Below, piece after piece: positions 40,469 through 49,878 of a stretch of 64,000 nucleotides of DNA (within the stretch, counting starts at the first letter, position 1; each line of letters begins with the position of its first letter). A program made the position numbers and the translations under genes. Source of the stretch: Chenggangzhangella methanolivorans. Its GTDB lineage: Bacteria > Pseudomonadota > Alphaproteobacteria > Rhizobiales > Methylopilaceae. The notes below the pieces were generated by a model. It saw only the letters and a list, made by a program, of their open reading frames with translations, was not told where the DNA came from and did not search any database. The stretch lies in contig NZ_CP081869.1 of assembly GCF_019797865.1 (NCBI RefSeq), positions 1,488,001 to 1,552,000 on the forward strand, read 5' to 3'.

Positions 40469-40511
40469 CCCGGAAATCTAGCCGGTCTGAAGGCGTTCCG
40501 GGAGTCCGGCG

Positions 40512-43500
40512 TCACGCCTCTTCGACGATCGCCAGCAGGTCCTTCGCGTCGACCGGCGTGCCGGGCGAGACCAGCACCTCCTTGGCCACGCCGCCGCGCT
40601 CGGCGTGGAGCGCGGTCTCCATCTTCATCGCCTCGATCGAGCAGATGACGTCGCCCTGCGCGACGCTCTGCCCCTGCTTGACCGCGACGGTGGAGATGAC
40701 GCCCGGCATGGGAGCCGCGACATGGGCGGGATTGCCTTCCTCGGCCTTCCGACGCGCCTCGCGCACGTTCGCGGCGGAGCGGTTCGGCACCTTGACGATG
40801 CGCGGCTGGCCGTTGAGCTCGAAGAAGACCTTCACCTGGCCCTCCTCGTCGGTCTCGCCGACGCCCAGGCACCGGATCACAAGCGTCTTTCCGCGCTCGA
40901 TCTCGACCGAGATCTCCTCGCCTGAGGGGAGGCCGTAGAAGAAGGTCGGCGTCGGCAGACAAAGACCGGGCCGTATTTCTTCTCCGCGAGCGCGAAGTCG
41001 ACGAACACCTTCGGGTACATGAGGTACGAGGCGAGTTCGGCGTCGGAGATTTTCCGGTCGACCTTGCCCTCGGCCTCCGCGCGCACGGCGTCGAAGTCGG
41101 CCGGCGGCATCAGTTCGCCGGCGCGCACCGTGAGGGGCTTTTCGCCCTTCAGCACCTTCTTCTGGATCTTCTCCGGAAAGCCTCCGGGCGGCTGGCTGAG
41201 CTCGCCCTTCATCAGCTGCACGACGCTTTCGGGGAACGACACCTCGACGTCCGGGTTCTCGACGTCCTCTCGCGTCAGGCCCGCCGAGACCATCACCAGC
41301 GCCATGTCGCCCACCACCTTGGAGGTCGGCGTCACCTTCACAACGTCGCCGAACATGTCGTTGACGTCGCGATAGGTCTTGGCGACCTCCGACCAGCGGT
41401 TCTCGAGACCCATGGAGCGGGCCTGCTCCTTGAGGTTCGTGAACTGCCCGCCGGGCATCTCGTGCAGATAGACTTCCGATGCCGGCGCCAGCAGGTTGCT
41501 CTCGAAGGCCGCGTATTGCGCCCGCGCCGCCTCCCAGTAGAGCGAGATCGCCCGGATCGCCTCCATGTCGAGGCCGGTGTCGCGCTCGCCGCCTTTGAGC
41601 GTCGCCACCAGCGAGCCGATGCAGGGCTGCGAGGTCATGCCTGAAAGCGCGTCCATGGCGCTGTCGACGGCGTCGGCGCCCGCCTCGATCGCGACCAGCA
41701 GCGTCGCGGCCGAAAGGCCCGATGTGTCGTGCGTGTGGAGGTGCAGGGGCAGCGAGACCTCTTCGCGCAGCGCCTTGATCAGGATCCCGGCGGCCGAGGG
41801 CTTCAGCAGTCCGCCCATGTCCTTCACGCACAGAACATGCGCGCCGGCCCTCTCGAGCTCCTTGGCGAGCGTCACATAGTATTTGAGGTCGTATTTGGGA
41901 CGGCTCGCATCCAGCAGGTCCGCCGTGTAGCAGATCGAGCCCTCGCAGAGTTTCCCGACCTCGTTCACCGCGTCGATCGTGACGCGCATGTTCTCGATCC
42001 AGTTGAGGCAGTCGAACACGCGGAAGACGTCCATCCCCTCCCGCGCCGACTGCTCGATGAACCGCTTCACGACATTGTCCGGATAGTTCGCGTAGCCGAC
42101 GCCGTTCGAGCCGCGCACGAGGCACTGCAGCAGCAGGTTCGGCGCGCCCTCGCGGATCTTGGCGAGGCGCTCCCACGGGTCTTCGGTCAGGAAGCGCATC
42201 GCGACGTCGAAGGTCGCGCCGCCCCAGCATTCGAGGCTTAAGAGCTGCGGCATGCCCGAGGCGTAGGAGCCGGCGACCGCCGCGATGTCGGCGGTGCGCA
42301 TGCGCGTCGCGAGCAGCGACTGATGCGCGTCGCGCATGGTGGTGTCGGTGATGAGGACGCGCTTCTGGTCGCGCATCCATTCGCCGAACTTCTTCGGCCC
42401 CAGCTTCTCAAACAGCTGGCGGGAGCCGGGCGGCACTTCGCCCGCCCCGCGGCCGACCTTGGCCGGAAGCTCGCTGCCGCCGGTGGGCGCGCCCGCGCCG
42501 AGATCGATCGGCGCGCCCTTGGCCTCGGCGAAGAGCGGCGGCACGGGCTTCGGCGCGCCGGACTTGGGCTTGGCGCGGTCCTTGGTTTCGGGATGGCCGT
42601 TCACCGTGACGTCGGCGACGTAGGTGAGAAGCCGTGTCGCGCGGTCCTGCCGCTTCTCGAAGGCGAACAGTTCTTTCGTGTCGTCGATGAAGCGCGTGGT
42701 CACTTCGCCGGCGAGGAAGATCGGGTGTTCGACCACATTCTCGAGGAAGGCGAGGTTTGTCGCGACCCCGCGGATGCGGTATTCGCGGATCGCGCGGCTC
42801 ATGCGCTTGGCGGCCTCTTCGGCCGTCGGCGCCCAGGCGGTGACCTTTTCGAGCAGCGGATCGTAGAAGCGCGTGATGACCGCGCCCGAATAGGCGGTGC
42901 CGCCGTCGACGCGGATGCCAAAGCCCATGGCGCCGCGATAGGCCGAGATGCGGCCATAGTCCGGGATGAAGTTGTCTTCCGGGTTTTCGGTCGTGATGCG
43001 GCACTGGAGAGCGTGGCCGTTGAGCGCAAGCTCGGCCTGCACCGGCACGCCGCTTTCGGGCGTCCCGATGGCTGCGCCTTCCAGCACCTTGATCTGAGCC
43101 TTCACGATATCCACGCCGGTGACCACCTCGGTCACCGTGTGCTCGACCTGGATACGCGGATTGACCTCGATGAAGTAGAAGGCGCCCGTATCGGCGTCCA
43201 TCAGGTACTCGACCGTGCCCGCGCCGACATAGTCGGTGGCCTTCGCGATCCGGAGCGCGCTGGCGCAGAGCTCCTCGCGGGTCTTCTCGTCGAGGTAAGG
43301 GGCCGGCGCGCGCTCCACGACCTTCTGGTGGCGGCGCTGCACCGAGCAGTCGCGCTCGAACAGGTGCACGGCGTTTCCGTGCCGGTCGCCGAGGATCTGC
43401 ACCTCGACGTGGCGGGCCTTCTCGACCAGCTTCTCGAGATAGACGTCGTCCTTGCCGAAGGCGGACTTAGCCTCGCGCTTGGCGTTCTTCACTTCCTGGG

Positions 43501-44053
43501 GAAGCTTGTCGAGGTCGCGGATCACCCGCATGCCGCGCCCGCCGCCGCCCCATGAGGCCTTCAGCATCACGGGCAGGCCGATCTCCTGCGCCAGCCGCTT
43601 GATCTCGGCGTCGTCGTCGGGGAGCGGGTCAGTCGCGGGCATCACCGGCACGTCGACGCTGATCGCGAGGTTGCGGGCCGCCACCTTGTTGCCGAGCGCC
43701 TTCATGGTGGCCGGGCTCGGGCCGATGAAGGTGATGCCGGCCTCCGCGCAGGCCTCGGCGAATTCCGGGCTTTCCGACAGGAAGCCGTAGCCCGGATGGA
43801 TCGCGTCGACGCCGGCGTCGGTGGCGACGCGGATCACCTCGGGGATCGAGAGATAGGCTTCGAGCGGCCCCATGCCGCGGCCGACCTGATAGGCCTCGTC
43901 GGACTTGAAGCGGTGAAGCGAAAGCTTGTCCTCCTCCGCGTAGATCGCGACCGTCCGGATCCCGAGCTCGGCGGCCGCGCGAAACACGCGGATCGCGATC
44001 TCGGAGCGGTTTGCGACGAGGAGCTTCGTGATCTTGGCCGGGACGACGGTCAT
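40512..44053 (-). CDS. pyc: Pyruvate carboxylase (one frameshift)
   Basis: About 1180 residues in one chain: biotin carboxylase domain (KLLVANRSEIAIRVFRAA, MLKASWGGGGRGMRVI, FIEVNPRIQVEHTVTE), carboxyltransferase domain (ITDTTMRDAHQSLLATRMR, LECWGGATFDVAMRFL, LHTHDTSG), allosteric linker, and biotinyl domain with EAMKMETAL near the C-terminus. One base is wrong near 40960, between FALAEKKYGPVFVC and LPTPTFFYGLPSGEEI. Makes oxaloacetate for the TCA cycle. The 184-base upstream region contains two palindromes. Confidence 0.97.
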
Positions 44054-44115
44054 GGAGCGCTCGCGATGGCTGGGACGGCGGACGCCGGCGCCGAAAACGC
44101 CGACGATCCGGCCAG

Positions 44116-44133
44116 TCTTCGCAATTGCGAAGA
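44116..44133. promoter_or_regulatory. Perfect 18-base palindrome upstream of pyc
   Basis: TCTTCGCAATTGCGAAGA is its own exact reverse complement; with one mismatch it extends to AGTCTT...AGACT. It lies 63 bases upstream of the pyc start. The symmetry is that of a dimeric repressor or activator site. The regulator is unknown. Confidence 0.45.
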
Positions 44134-44165
44134 GACTCGCAAGTCCAGTGATACGCCCCTGGTCG

Positions 44166-44181
44166 AGTCTTATACAAGACT
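44166..44181. promoter_or_regulatory. Second palindrome upstream of pyc
   Basis: AGTCTT and AAGACT flank ATAC, an inverted repeat with the T-T-x-TATA-C-A-A look of GntR-type sites. It shares the AGTCTT arm with the palindrome at 44116. Confidence 0.35.
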
Positions 44182-44237
44182 TGATGCAGGGGCGGGCTCA
44201 GCCAGACATTTTTCGGAAGGGCAGGCCCTTTCGGCCG

Positions 44238-44825
44238 TCAGCGGGCGGCGGCTTCCATGCGCTTGGCCATCGTCTCGGACGTCTCGCTGAACGCCACGCG
44301 ATCCGCGATCACGCCGTTCGAGTCCACGAGGAAGAGCGCCGCGGTGTGCTCCATCGTGTAGCCGCCGCCGGGAAAGTCTCGGCGCGTCGCCGCCGCCCCG
44401 AAGGCGCGCGTCGCCTGCGCGATCGCGCCGCGGTCTCCGGTCAGGCCGACGATCCGGCGGTCGAAGGGCTCGAGATAGGCCTTCACGGCGTCCGGCGTGT
44501 CGCGCGCCTCGTCGACGGCGACGAAATAGACGCGGTAGCCGGCGCCGAGGCGCGTCGCCGTTTCGAGCGCCGTGGTGACCTCGGCGAGCGCCGTCGGGCA
44601 GACGTCCGGGCAATGGGTGAAGCCGAACATGAGCGCGTAGGGCGCGCCGTCGAGTTCGATCGAGTCGAGCGTGGTTCCGTCCGTGCGGGCGAGCTCGAAG
44701 GCGCCCGGCGTGGTCATCGCCGCGCCGCCCGCAGGCGCGCCCTCGGCCTGCAGGACGAGCAGAGCGAGCGCCGCCGTCGCGACCGCCGCATAGAGCGCGA
44801 AGCGCAGCGCGGCCTTCGTCCGCAT
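44238..44825 (-). CDS. SCO1/SenC copper chaperone, membrane-anchored
   Basis: 195 residues; ATG 44825 overlaps the stop of the oxidase gene (TGATG). An N-terminal membrane anchor (FALYAAVATAALALLVLQA) precedes a periplasmic thioredoxin fold with the copper ligands Cys72 and Cys76 in HCPDVCPTAL and His160 in GYTMEHTAALFLVD. SCO proteins pass copper to cytochrome oxidase CuA. Here no oxidase subunit is nearby, and the translational coupling points to maturation of the copper radical oxidase encoded just upstream. Confidence 0.93.
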   Translation of the reverse strand: MRTKAALRFALYAAVATAALALLVLQAEGAPAGGAAMTTPGAFELARTDGTTLDSIELDGAPYALMFGFTHCPDVCPTALAEVTTALETATRLGAGYRVYFVAVDEARDTPDAVKAYLEPFDRRIVGLTGDRGAIAQATRAFGAAATRRDFPGGGYTMEHTAALFLVDSNGVIADRVAFSETSETMAKRMEAAAR

Positions 44826-46734
44826 CACTTCATCCTCACGACCTTGGCGACGCTCGGCACGCCGGCGGCGTCGATCGCGAACAGCATCCAGTCGCCGGCG
44901 ATCAGGGTTCCGCGATCGTCCGGCAGCTTGAGGGCGTAGGTCAATCCCTCGACGCTCGCGATCGGCAGCGCGAGCCTGCGCTGGTCGTTGTTGACCGTGT
45001 GGGTCACCGCCGAGAGCCGCACGATGGCGAAGGAGGCGACCGGACGGTCGGTCGTCACCGAGATCGTATCGCCGAGCGCGCCCTTGGACGGCGCCTTGGC
45101 GATCGCCGGCCGGCGGCCTCCCTGCCGTCGGCGTCGAGCAGATAGGGCGGCGTCAGGATCTCGGCGTCGGCGTGGTTGGCCCAGCAGCCTTCGCCGCACA
45201 GGCCCCCGCCGCCGACCCACACGCGCCCGTCGCGCATCAGCGTCGCGACGCTGTGGTAGTTCCGGGGCACGCTCATCGGCGCGAGCCGCCGAAACTCGCC
45301 GGTCTCCGGGGTCCAGATCTCCGGGATCATCACCGAGCGCTCGTCGGAGAACGCCTTGGCGTAGGCCTGGCCGCCGACGATCAGCACCTGCCCCGTCGGC
45401 AGCGCGACGCCGTTTGCGAAGGAGCGCGGAAACGCCATGGGCCGCTGCTTCGTCACCTTGACCGGCTTCGAGGGCCCCTTCGAGAAGTCGATGAGATAAG
45501 CGCCTTCCTTGGCCTTGGCGTCGGTGTAGGCCGGAGCGCCGCCGACCTTCAGCAGCTTGCCGACGTCGAAATAGACGACGTTCCCGTTCTGCGAATAGGC
45601 GTCGTCGGCCCGCAGGCCGGCGCTCTTCATCGATCCGTCGCCGCCGGTCGTGAGCCAGAACATCTCGGCGCCGGGGCCGGCGTGGAACACCTTGCCGCCC
45701 GCGATCCCGAACAGCCACATCTGATTGTCGCCGTAGAACAGGCCGCGCGGGTCGGGCCCGGCCATCTTCTCCGCGACGATGTTGGGCAGCGTGCGCCAGC
45801 CGCCCTCGACCGACCAGACCTCGCCGATCTTGCCGCCGACGCCCCCGCTCCAGGAGCCGCCGACGGTGAGCACGTCGCCGTTCGACAGCACCGTGTCGCC
45901 CTGATAGCCGCGCGGCACGTTCATGGCCGCGCCTTGCGTCCACTTGTTGGTCGCCGGGTCGTAGATCGAGGTCTTGGCGCTCGACGAGCCGCCGTTCACG
46001 AGGATGCGGCCGTCCGGCAAGGTCGCGGTGCCGGGGCAGAACATGTCGTGGCCGGTGTTCGACACCAGCCGCTCGCTCGCCTTTCCGGTGTCGGGATCGT
46101 AGAGCGTCGTGAAGGTCTTGCCCTGGTCCTGGCTCGAATAGTTGAAGCGGTCATAGGCCGACCAGGCGAGGATCTTGCCGTTGCGCAGCGTCGCGGCGGC
46201 CACCGGGATGATCGGGAGGTCGATCTTGGCCGACCACTTCGAGGGCGCGGCCGGCGGCGACAGCGTCCAGTCCTGGCTGGGCGCAGAGGCGCAGGCCTGC
46301 TGGACCAGCGCGCCGCCCTCGTCGATCGAACTCCCGTCGACGTCGAGGCACTTGCCTGAATGGCTCGCCTTCAGCCGATGCCAGTCGCCGTCGGCGACCG
46401 TCGCCCAGATCTGCTTCGACTTCCCCGAACAGGTGGCCTGAACGACGCCCGCGCCGTTCTTTTTCGATCCGCCCGAGACCTCGAGGCAGAGGCCGCTCGC
46501 GCGGTTGACGATCGCGTAGCCGCCGGCGGCCGACTGGAGCGCCCACTGCTGAGCGGTCTGGTCGAGGCACGCGCCCTGCGCGACCGGGGCGTCGGCCGCG
46601 GCGCCCGCGACCCCCATGCACATGCCGCTGTTCCGGTTGACAGCGAGGCCGGTCGGGGCCTGAGCGTTCGCGGCGACAGGGCAGAACGCCGCCGCGAGGG
46701 CCGCGGCTCCGGCGAGCAGGATCTCGACGCGCAT
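44825..46734 (-). CDS. Galactose-oxidase-type copper radical oxidase with N-terminal ricin-B lectin domain (one frameshift)
   Basis: About 635 residues. Signal peptide (residues 1-25), a ricin-B-type lectin domain (about 26-160, QxW repeats such as TAQQWALQ, SKQIWATV, PSQDWTLS), a seven-bladed kelch domain and a C-terminal DUF1929 domain. All residues of the Fusarium galactose oxidase site have counterparts: Cys233 (MFCPGTA) and Tyr258 (SIYDPA) for the thioether cofactor, Trp295 (GGSWSGGV), Tyr493-His494 (RNYHSVAT) and the final His (VTHTVNNDQRRLALP). One base is wrong near 45118. Expected to oxidise a primary alcohol of a sugar to an aldehyde, giving hydrogen peroxide, outside the inner membrane. 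Confidence 0.92.
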
Positions 46735-46817
46735 TTCGTCCTCGAAGGCGCTCTCTTACGGAGCCCCAGCCTGCGGCGGCCGTGTCGAAGACTTCGTTTA
46801 TGAGGGCGGCGAAATCG

Positions 46818-46835
46818 TCGATTAAACTTAATCGA
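46818..46835. promoter_or_regulatory. Palindrome upstream of the copper radical oxidase gene
   Basis: TCGATTAA and TTAATCGA flank AC, an exact 8-base inverted repeat 84 bases upstream of the oxidase start. It sits in the AT-richer stretch between opgC and the oxidase gene. Candidate operator; no T-run follows, so a terminator is less likely. Confidence 0.4.
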
Positions 46836-46856
46836 GCGGAAATTCGGCCAAGAGCC

Positions 46857-48131
46857 TCATGGCGCGGCCGCGGTCGCGGGCTTGGCGCTTTCGGGACCGT
46901 CCTCGATCCTGACCGGCGCTCGCTTGGGCTCCGGAGCCGCCGAAGGCGCGCTCGGCGGCGCGCTTTTCTTCGTCTTGGTCGCCTTTCCGAGGGCGTCGGC
47001 CACGAAGGCGAGCCCCACCAGCACCCCCGCCATGCCGAGCGCGTAGACGATCTGAACCGGGATCGACCGGCCGAACCAGTCGAACACGCCGTGGCTCATC
47101 GCGGCGAAGACCGTCGAGATCACGAACAGCGGCAGGCTGCGCCGCCCGATCAGGATCATGGCCCGCCCGAACCGCGTCGCGCCGAGCCCGCTTTCGCGGC
47201 GCACGAGCCAGCAGGCGATGAGCGCGAGCGACAGGAAGTGGACGAGCCGGATCGGCGAGGCGTTGGCCTTGTCGGCGACGTCGGTGAGGATCCGGAGCGG
47301 GCGCCAGTCCAGCAGGCCGAGCGTCGCCCACGGGGCGGCCGCGATGAAGCCCACGATCACGATGGTGACGGCGAGCGCGAGCGTCGCGGGCGCGGCGACG
47401 ACGCGCTTCAGCCACGGCTCGTCGCGCGCGAGGCAGGCGCAGAACCCCGCTAGGAACACGGCCTGCCAGGCGAAGGGATTGAAGGTCCAGAGCCGCGTGT
47501 CGGGATAGGACGAAAGCGTCGCCCCGGTGAAGAAGGCGAACAGCCAGACGACGACCGCAAAGCCTGCATAGAGCTTCCAGTTTCCGCGGAACACGGGAAA
47601 CAGCAGGCCGAGCAGCAGCGTCAGCAGGATGTAGAGCGGCAGGATGTCGAGCAGCGGCGGCAGATAGGCGAGCGTCGCAAGCTTCGTGATCACGGTCTCG
47701 GTCGCGATGAAGAACGGCCGGATGAAGAGATCCCGCTCCATCACGCTCGAGCCCGCATAGGTGCGGTAGGCCGAGGCCAGCGTCGCGATCACCACGAAGG
47801 CGGTGTGATGGATGTAGAGCGTGAAGGCGCGTGTCACGGCATAGGGCGCGGCCATGAAGGGGCGCCTCAGGAACTTCGACAGGAACATCCCGCACATGGC
47901 GAAGCCCGACAGGAACACGAAGAGCTCGGCGGAATCCGACAGGCCGTAATATTTCGTCGTGAACCAGCTCATGACGTTGTCGACGGAGTGGTTCCAGAAG
48001 ATGAAGACGATGGCGAGCCCGCGCCAGAAGTCGATGCGCCAGTCGCGCGAGGGCGCGGTGGCGGTCACGCCCGAGGCGTATTCGCCCTCGCCGTCGTCGG
48101 CGCGCGTCTTGGAGGACGGGGCGTCGGTCAT
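46857..48131 (-). CDS. opgC: OpgC-type transmembrane acyltransferase
   Basis: 424 residues with about ten membrane helices. The OpgC N-terminus is clear: RDWRIDFWRGLAIVFIFWNH (acyltransferase His), GLSDSAELFVFLSGFAM and AFTLYIHHTAFVV. The C-terminal 45 residues are a Lys/Pro/Ala-rich cytoplasmic tail. OpgC adds succinyl or similar groups to osmoregulated periplasmic glucans in proteobacteria. The oxidase gene that follows 122 bases downstream also acts on sugars, so a shared glycan target is plausible but unproven. Confidence 0.9.
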   Translation of the reverse strand: MTDAPSSKTRADDGEGEYASGVTATAPSRDWRIDFWRGLAIVFIFWNHSVDNVMSWFTTKYYGLSDSAELFVFLSGFAMCGMFLSKFLRRPFMAAPYAVTRAFTLYIHHTAFVVIATLASAYRTYAGSSVMERDLFIRPFFIATETVITKLATLAYLPPLLDILPLYILLTLLLGLLFPVFRGNWKLYAGFAVVVWLFAFFTGATLSSYPDTRLWTFNPFAWQAVFLAGFCACLARDEPWLKRVVAAPATLALAVTIVIVGFIAAAPWATLGLLDWRPLRILTDVADKANASPIRLVHFLSLALIACWLVRRESGLGATRFGRAMILIGRRSLPLFVISTVFAAMSHGVFDWFGRSIPVQIVYALGMAGVLVGLAFVADALGKATKTKKSAPPSAPSAAPEPKRAPVRIEDGPESAKPATAAAP

Positions 48132-48221
48132 CGGTCCTCCTTGGTTCTGCCCGGGGCCTAAGCGGCCTCAGACCGCCGCCGAAGCCAAAGTTGCGCGCGA
48201 TCGATAAAAGTCGAGCGGCTC

Positions 48222-49666
48222 TCAGCGCGCCTTAGACAAAGGCGCCGCGACATCCTCGAGCGATTTGCCCTCGGCGTCGACGCCGTAAAACAGCGCGGCC
48301 GTGCCCGCGACGATCATCAGGACGGCGGCGCCGACATATCCCCAGAAGATCGGCCAGGGCTGCCCGCCGCCGATCAGCACGCCGAAGAGATAGGGGGCCG
48401 CCACCCCGCCGACGCCGGTGCCGATGGCGTAGAAGGCGGCGATCGCGAGCGCGCGCACCTCGAGCGGAACACTTCGCTCGCGGTGAGATAGGCCGAGCTC
48501 GCGGCGGCGGAGGCGAAGAAGAAGATGACGCACCACGCGATCGTCTCGGTGGTGGCGTCGAGCGCGCCGATCGCGAAGAAATATCCGGTGATCGCGAGCA
48601 GGACGCCCGAGACGAGGTAGGTCGAGAAGATCATCTTCCGTCGCCCGACCGTGTCGAACAGGGGACCGAGCACGATCGGCCCGATCACGTTGCCGATCGC
48701 GAAGGGGACGAGATAGAGCCCGACATGCTGCTCGGAGACGCCGTGGAACTTGGTGAGGATCAGGCCGTAGCTGAAGAAGATCGCGTTGTAGAGGAAGGCC
48801 TGCGCGATCATCAGCAGCAGCACGAGCGCCGAACGGCCGCGATAGTCGGTGAGCATCGAAGCGAAGATCGGCCCTAGCCCGAAGGTCTTTTGCGGGTGGA
48901 TCGCGATGCGTCCTGAAGCCGGCGGCAGCTTATCGCCGGTCTCGGCCTCGACCCTGCGCTCGATCTCGGCCGTCACGCGCTCGCCCTCCTCCACCCGGTC
49001 GTGGCAGGCGAGCCATCGGGGGCTTTCGGGCACGAAGCGACGGGTGAACAGGATCAGCAGCCCGAGCCCCGCGCCAATCGCGAAGCCGATGCGCCAGCCG
49101 AGATCGAGCGCGAACCAGGACGGATCGAGCAGGATCACCGAGGCGAACGAGCCGACCGCGGCCCCGGCCCAGAAGCTGCCGTTGACGATGAGCGCCACGC
49201 GGCCGCGCAGCCGCGCCGGCACGAGCTCGTCGATCGCCGAGTTGATGGCCGCGTATTCGCCGCCGATGCCGATCCCGGTGATCACCCGGAACAGAGCGAG
49301 GCTCCAGAAATCCCAGGCGAAGGCCGACAGCGCGACGCCGGCGACGTAAATCGCGAGCGTGGTGAAGAAGATGAGCTTCCGGCCGTAGCGGTCAGTCAGC
49401 CAGCCGAAGCCGAGCGCCCCCAGAACGGCCCCGACGAGATAGGCCGAGGCGAGCGCCCCGATGTCGGCGGGGCTGAGGCCGAGCGAGCCCGGATCCTGCA
49501 GCCGCGGCCCGAGCGCGCCGACGATCGTCACCTCGAGCCCGTCGAGCGCCCAGGTGACGCCGAGCGCGATCACGACGAGCCAATGGAAGCGCGACCACGG
49601 CAGCCGGTCCATCCGCGCCGGAATGTCGATCTCGACCGTGCGCTGCGGTGTGGGCGATGCGTTCAA
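48222..49666 (-). CDS. MFS transporter, metabolite:H+ symporter type (one frameshift)
   Basis: About 480 residues, 12 membrane helices. TTG 49666 with GAGGGA upstream is the likely start; the frame runs on to 49861 without family sequence. MFS signatures: DGLEVTIVGALGP, GWLTDRYGRKLIF, RVITGIGIGGEYAAINSAID, and the PESPRWL motif after helix 6, which places it with sugar/organic acid porters. One base is wrong near 48470, before PLEVRALAIAAFYAIGT. The substrate is unknown. It precedes opgC by 90 bases on the same strand. Confidence 0.9.
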
Positions 49667-49681
49667 TGCGTCCCTCGATCC

Positions 49682-49713
49682 GGCGGGCCGACCATCTCGG
49701 CCGACGGCCCGCC
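49682..49713 (-). other. Hairpin in the MFS gene leader
   Basis: GGCGGGCCG (49682-49690) and CGGCCCGCC (49705-49713) pair exactly around 14 bases, 15 bases upstream of the proposed TTG start. On the minus strand it would fold in the mRNA leader just before the ribosome site; on the plus strand it is followed by a T-rich stretch. Role unknown. Confidence 0.4.
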
Positions 49714-49878
49714 TCCTTCCTTTTAGGTCGGAGCGCCGCCGGGTCGAGGACCGGACGCGCGCCCAAGCGATCCTTCGACAACCTTCGGACCGGGTCTCGT
49801 CGTCCGGTCGCGCGGGGTGTATCGTCCGCCGATGCGACCGACGCGGGAGACGTCGACGCAAGGGGGCCTGGTAAGCAC

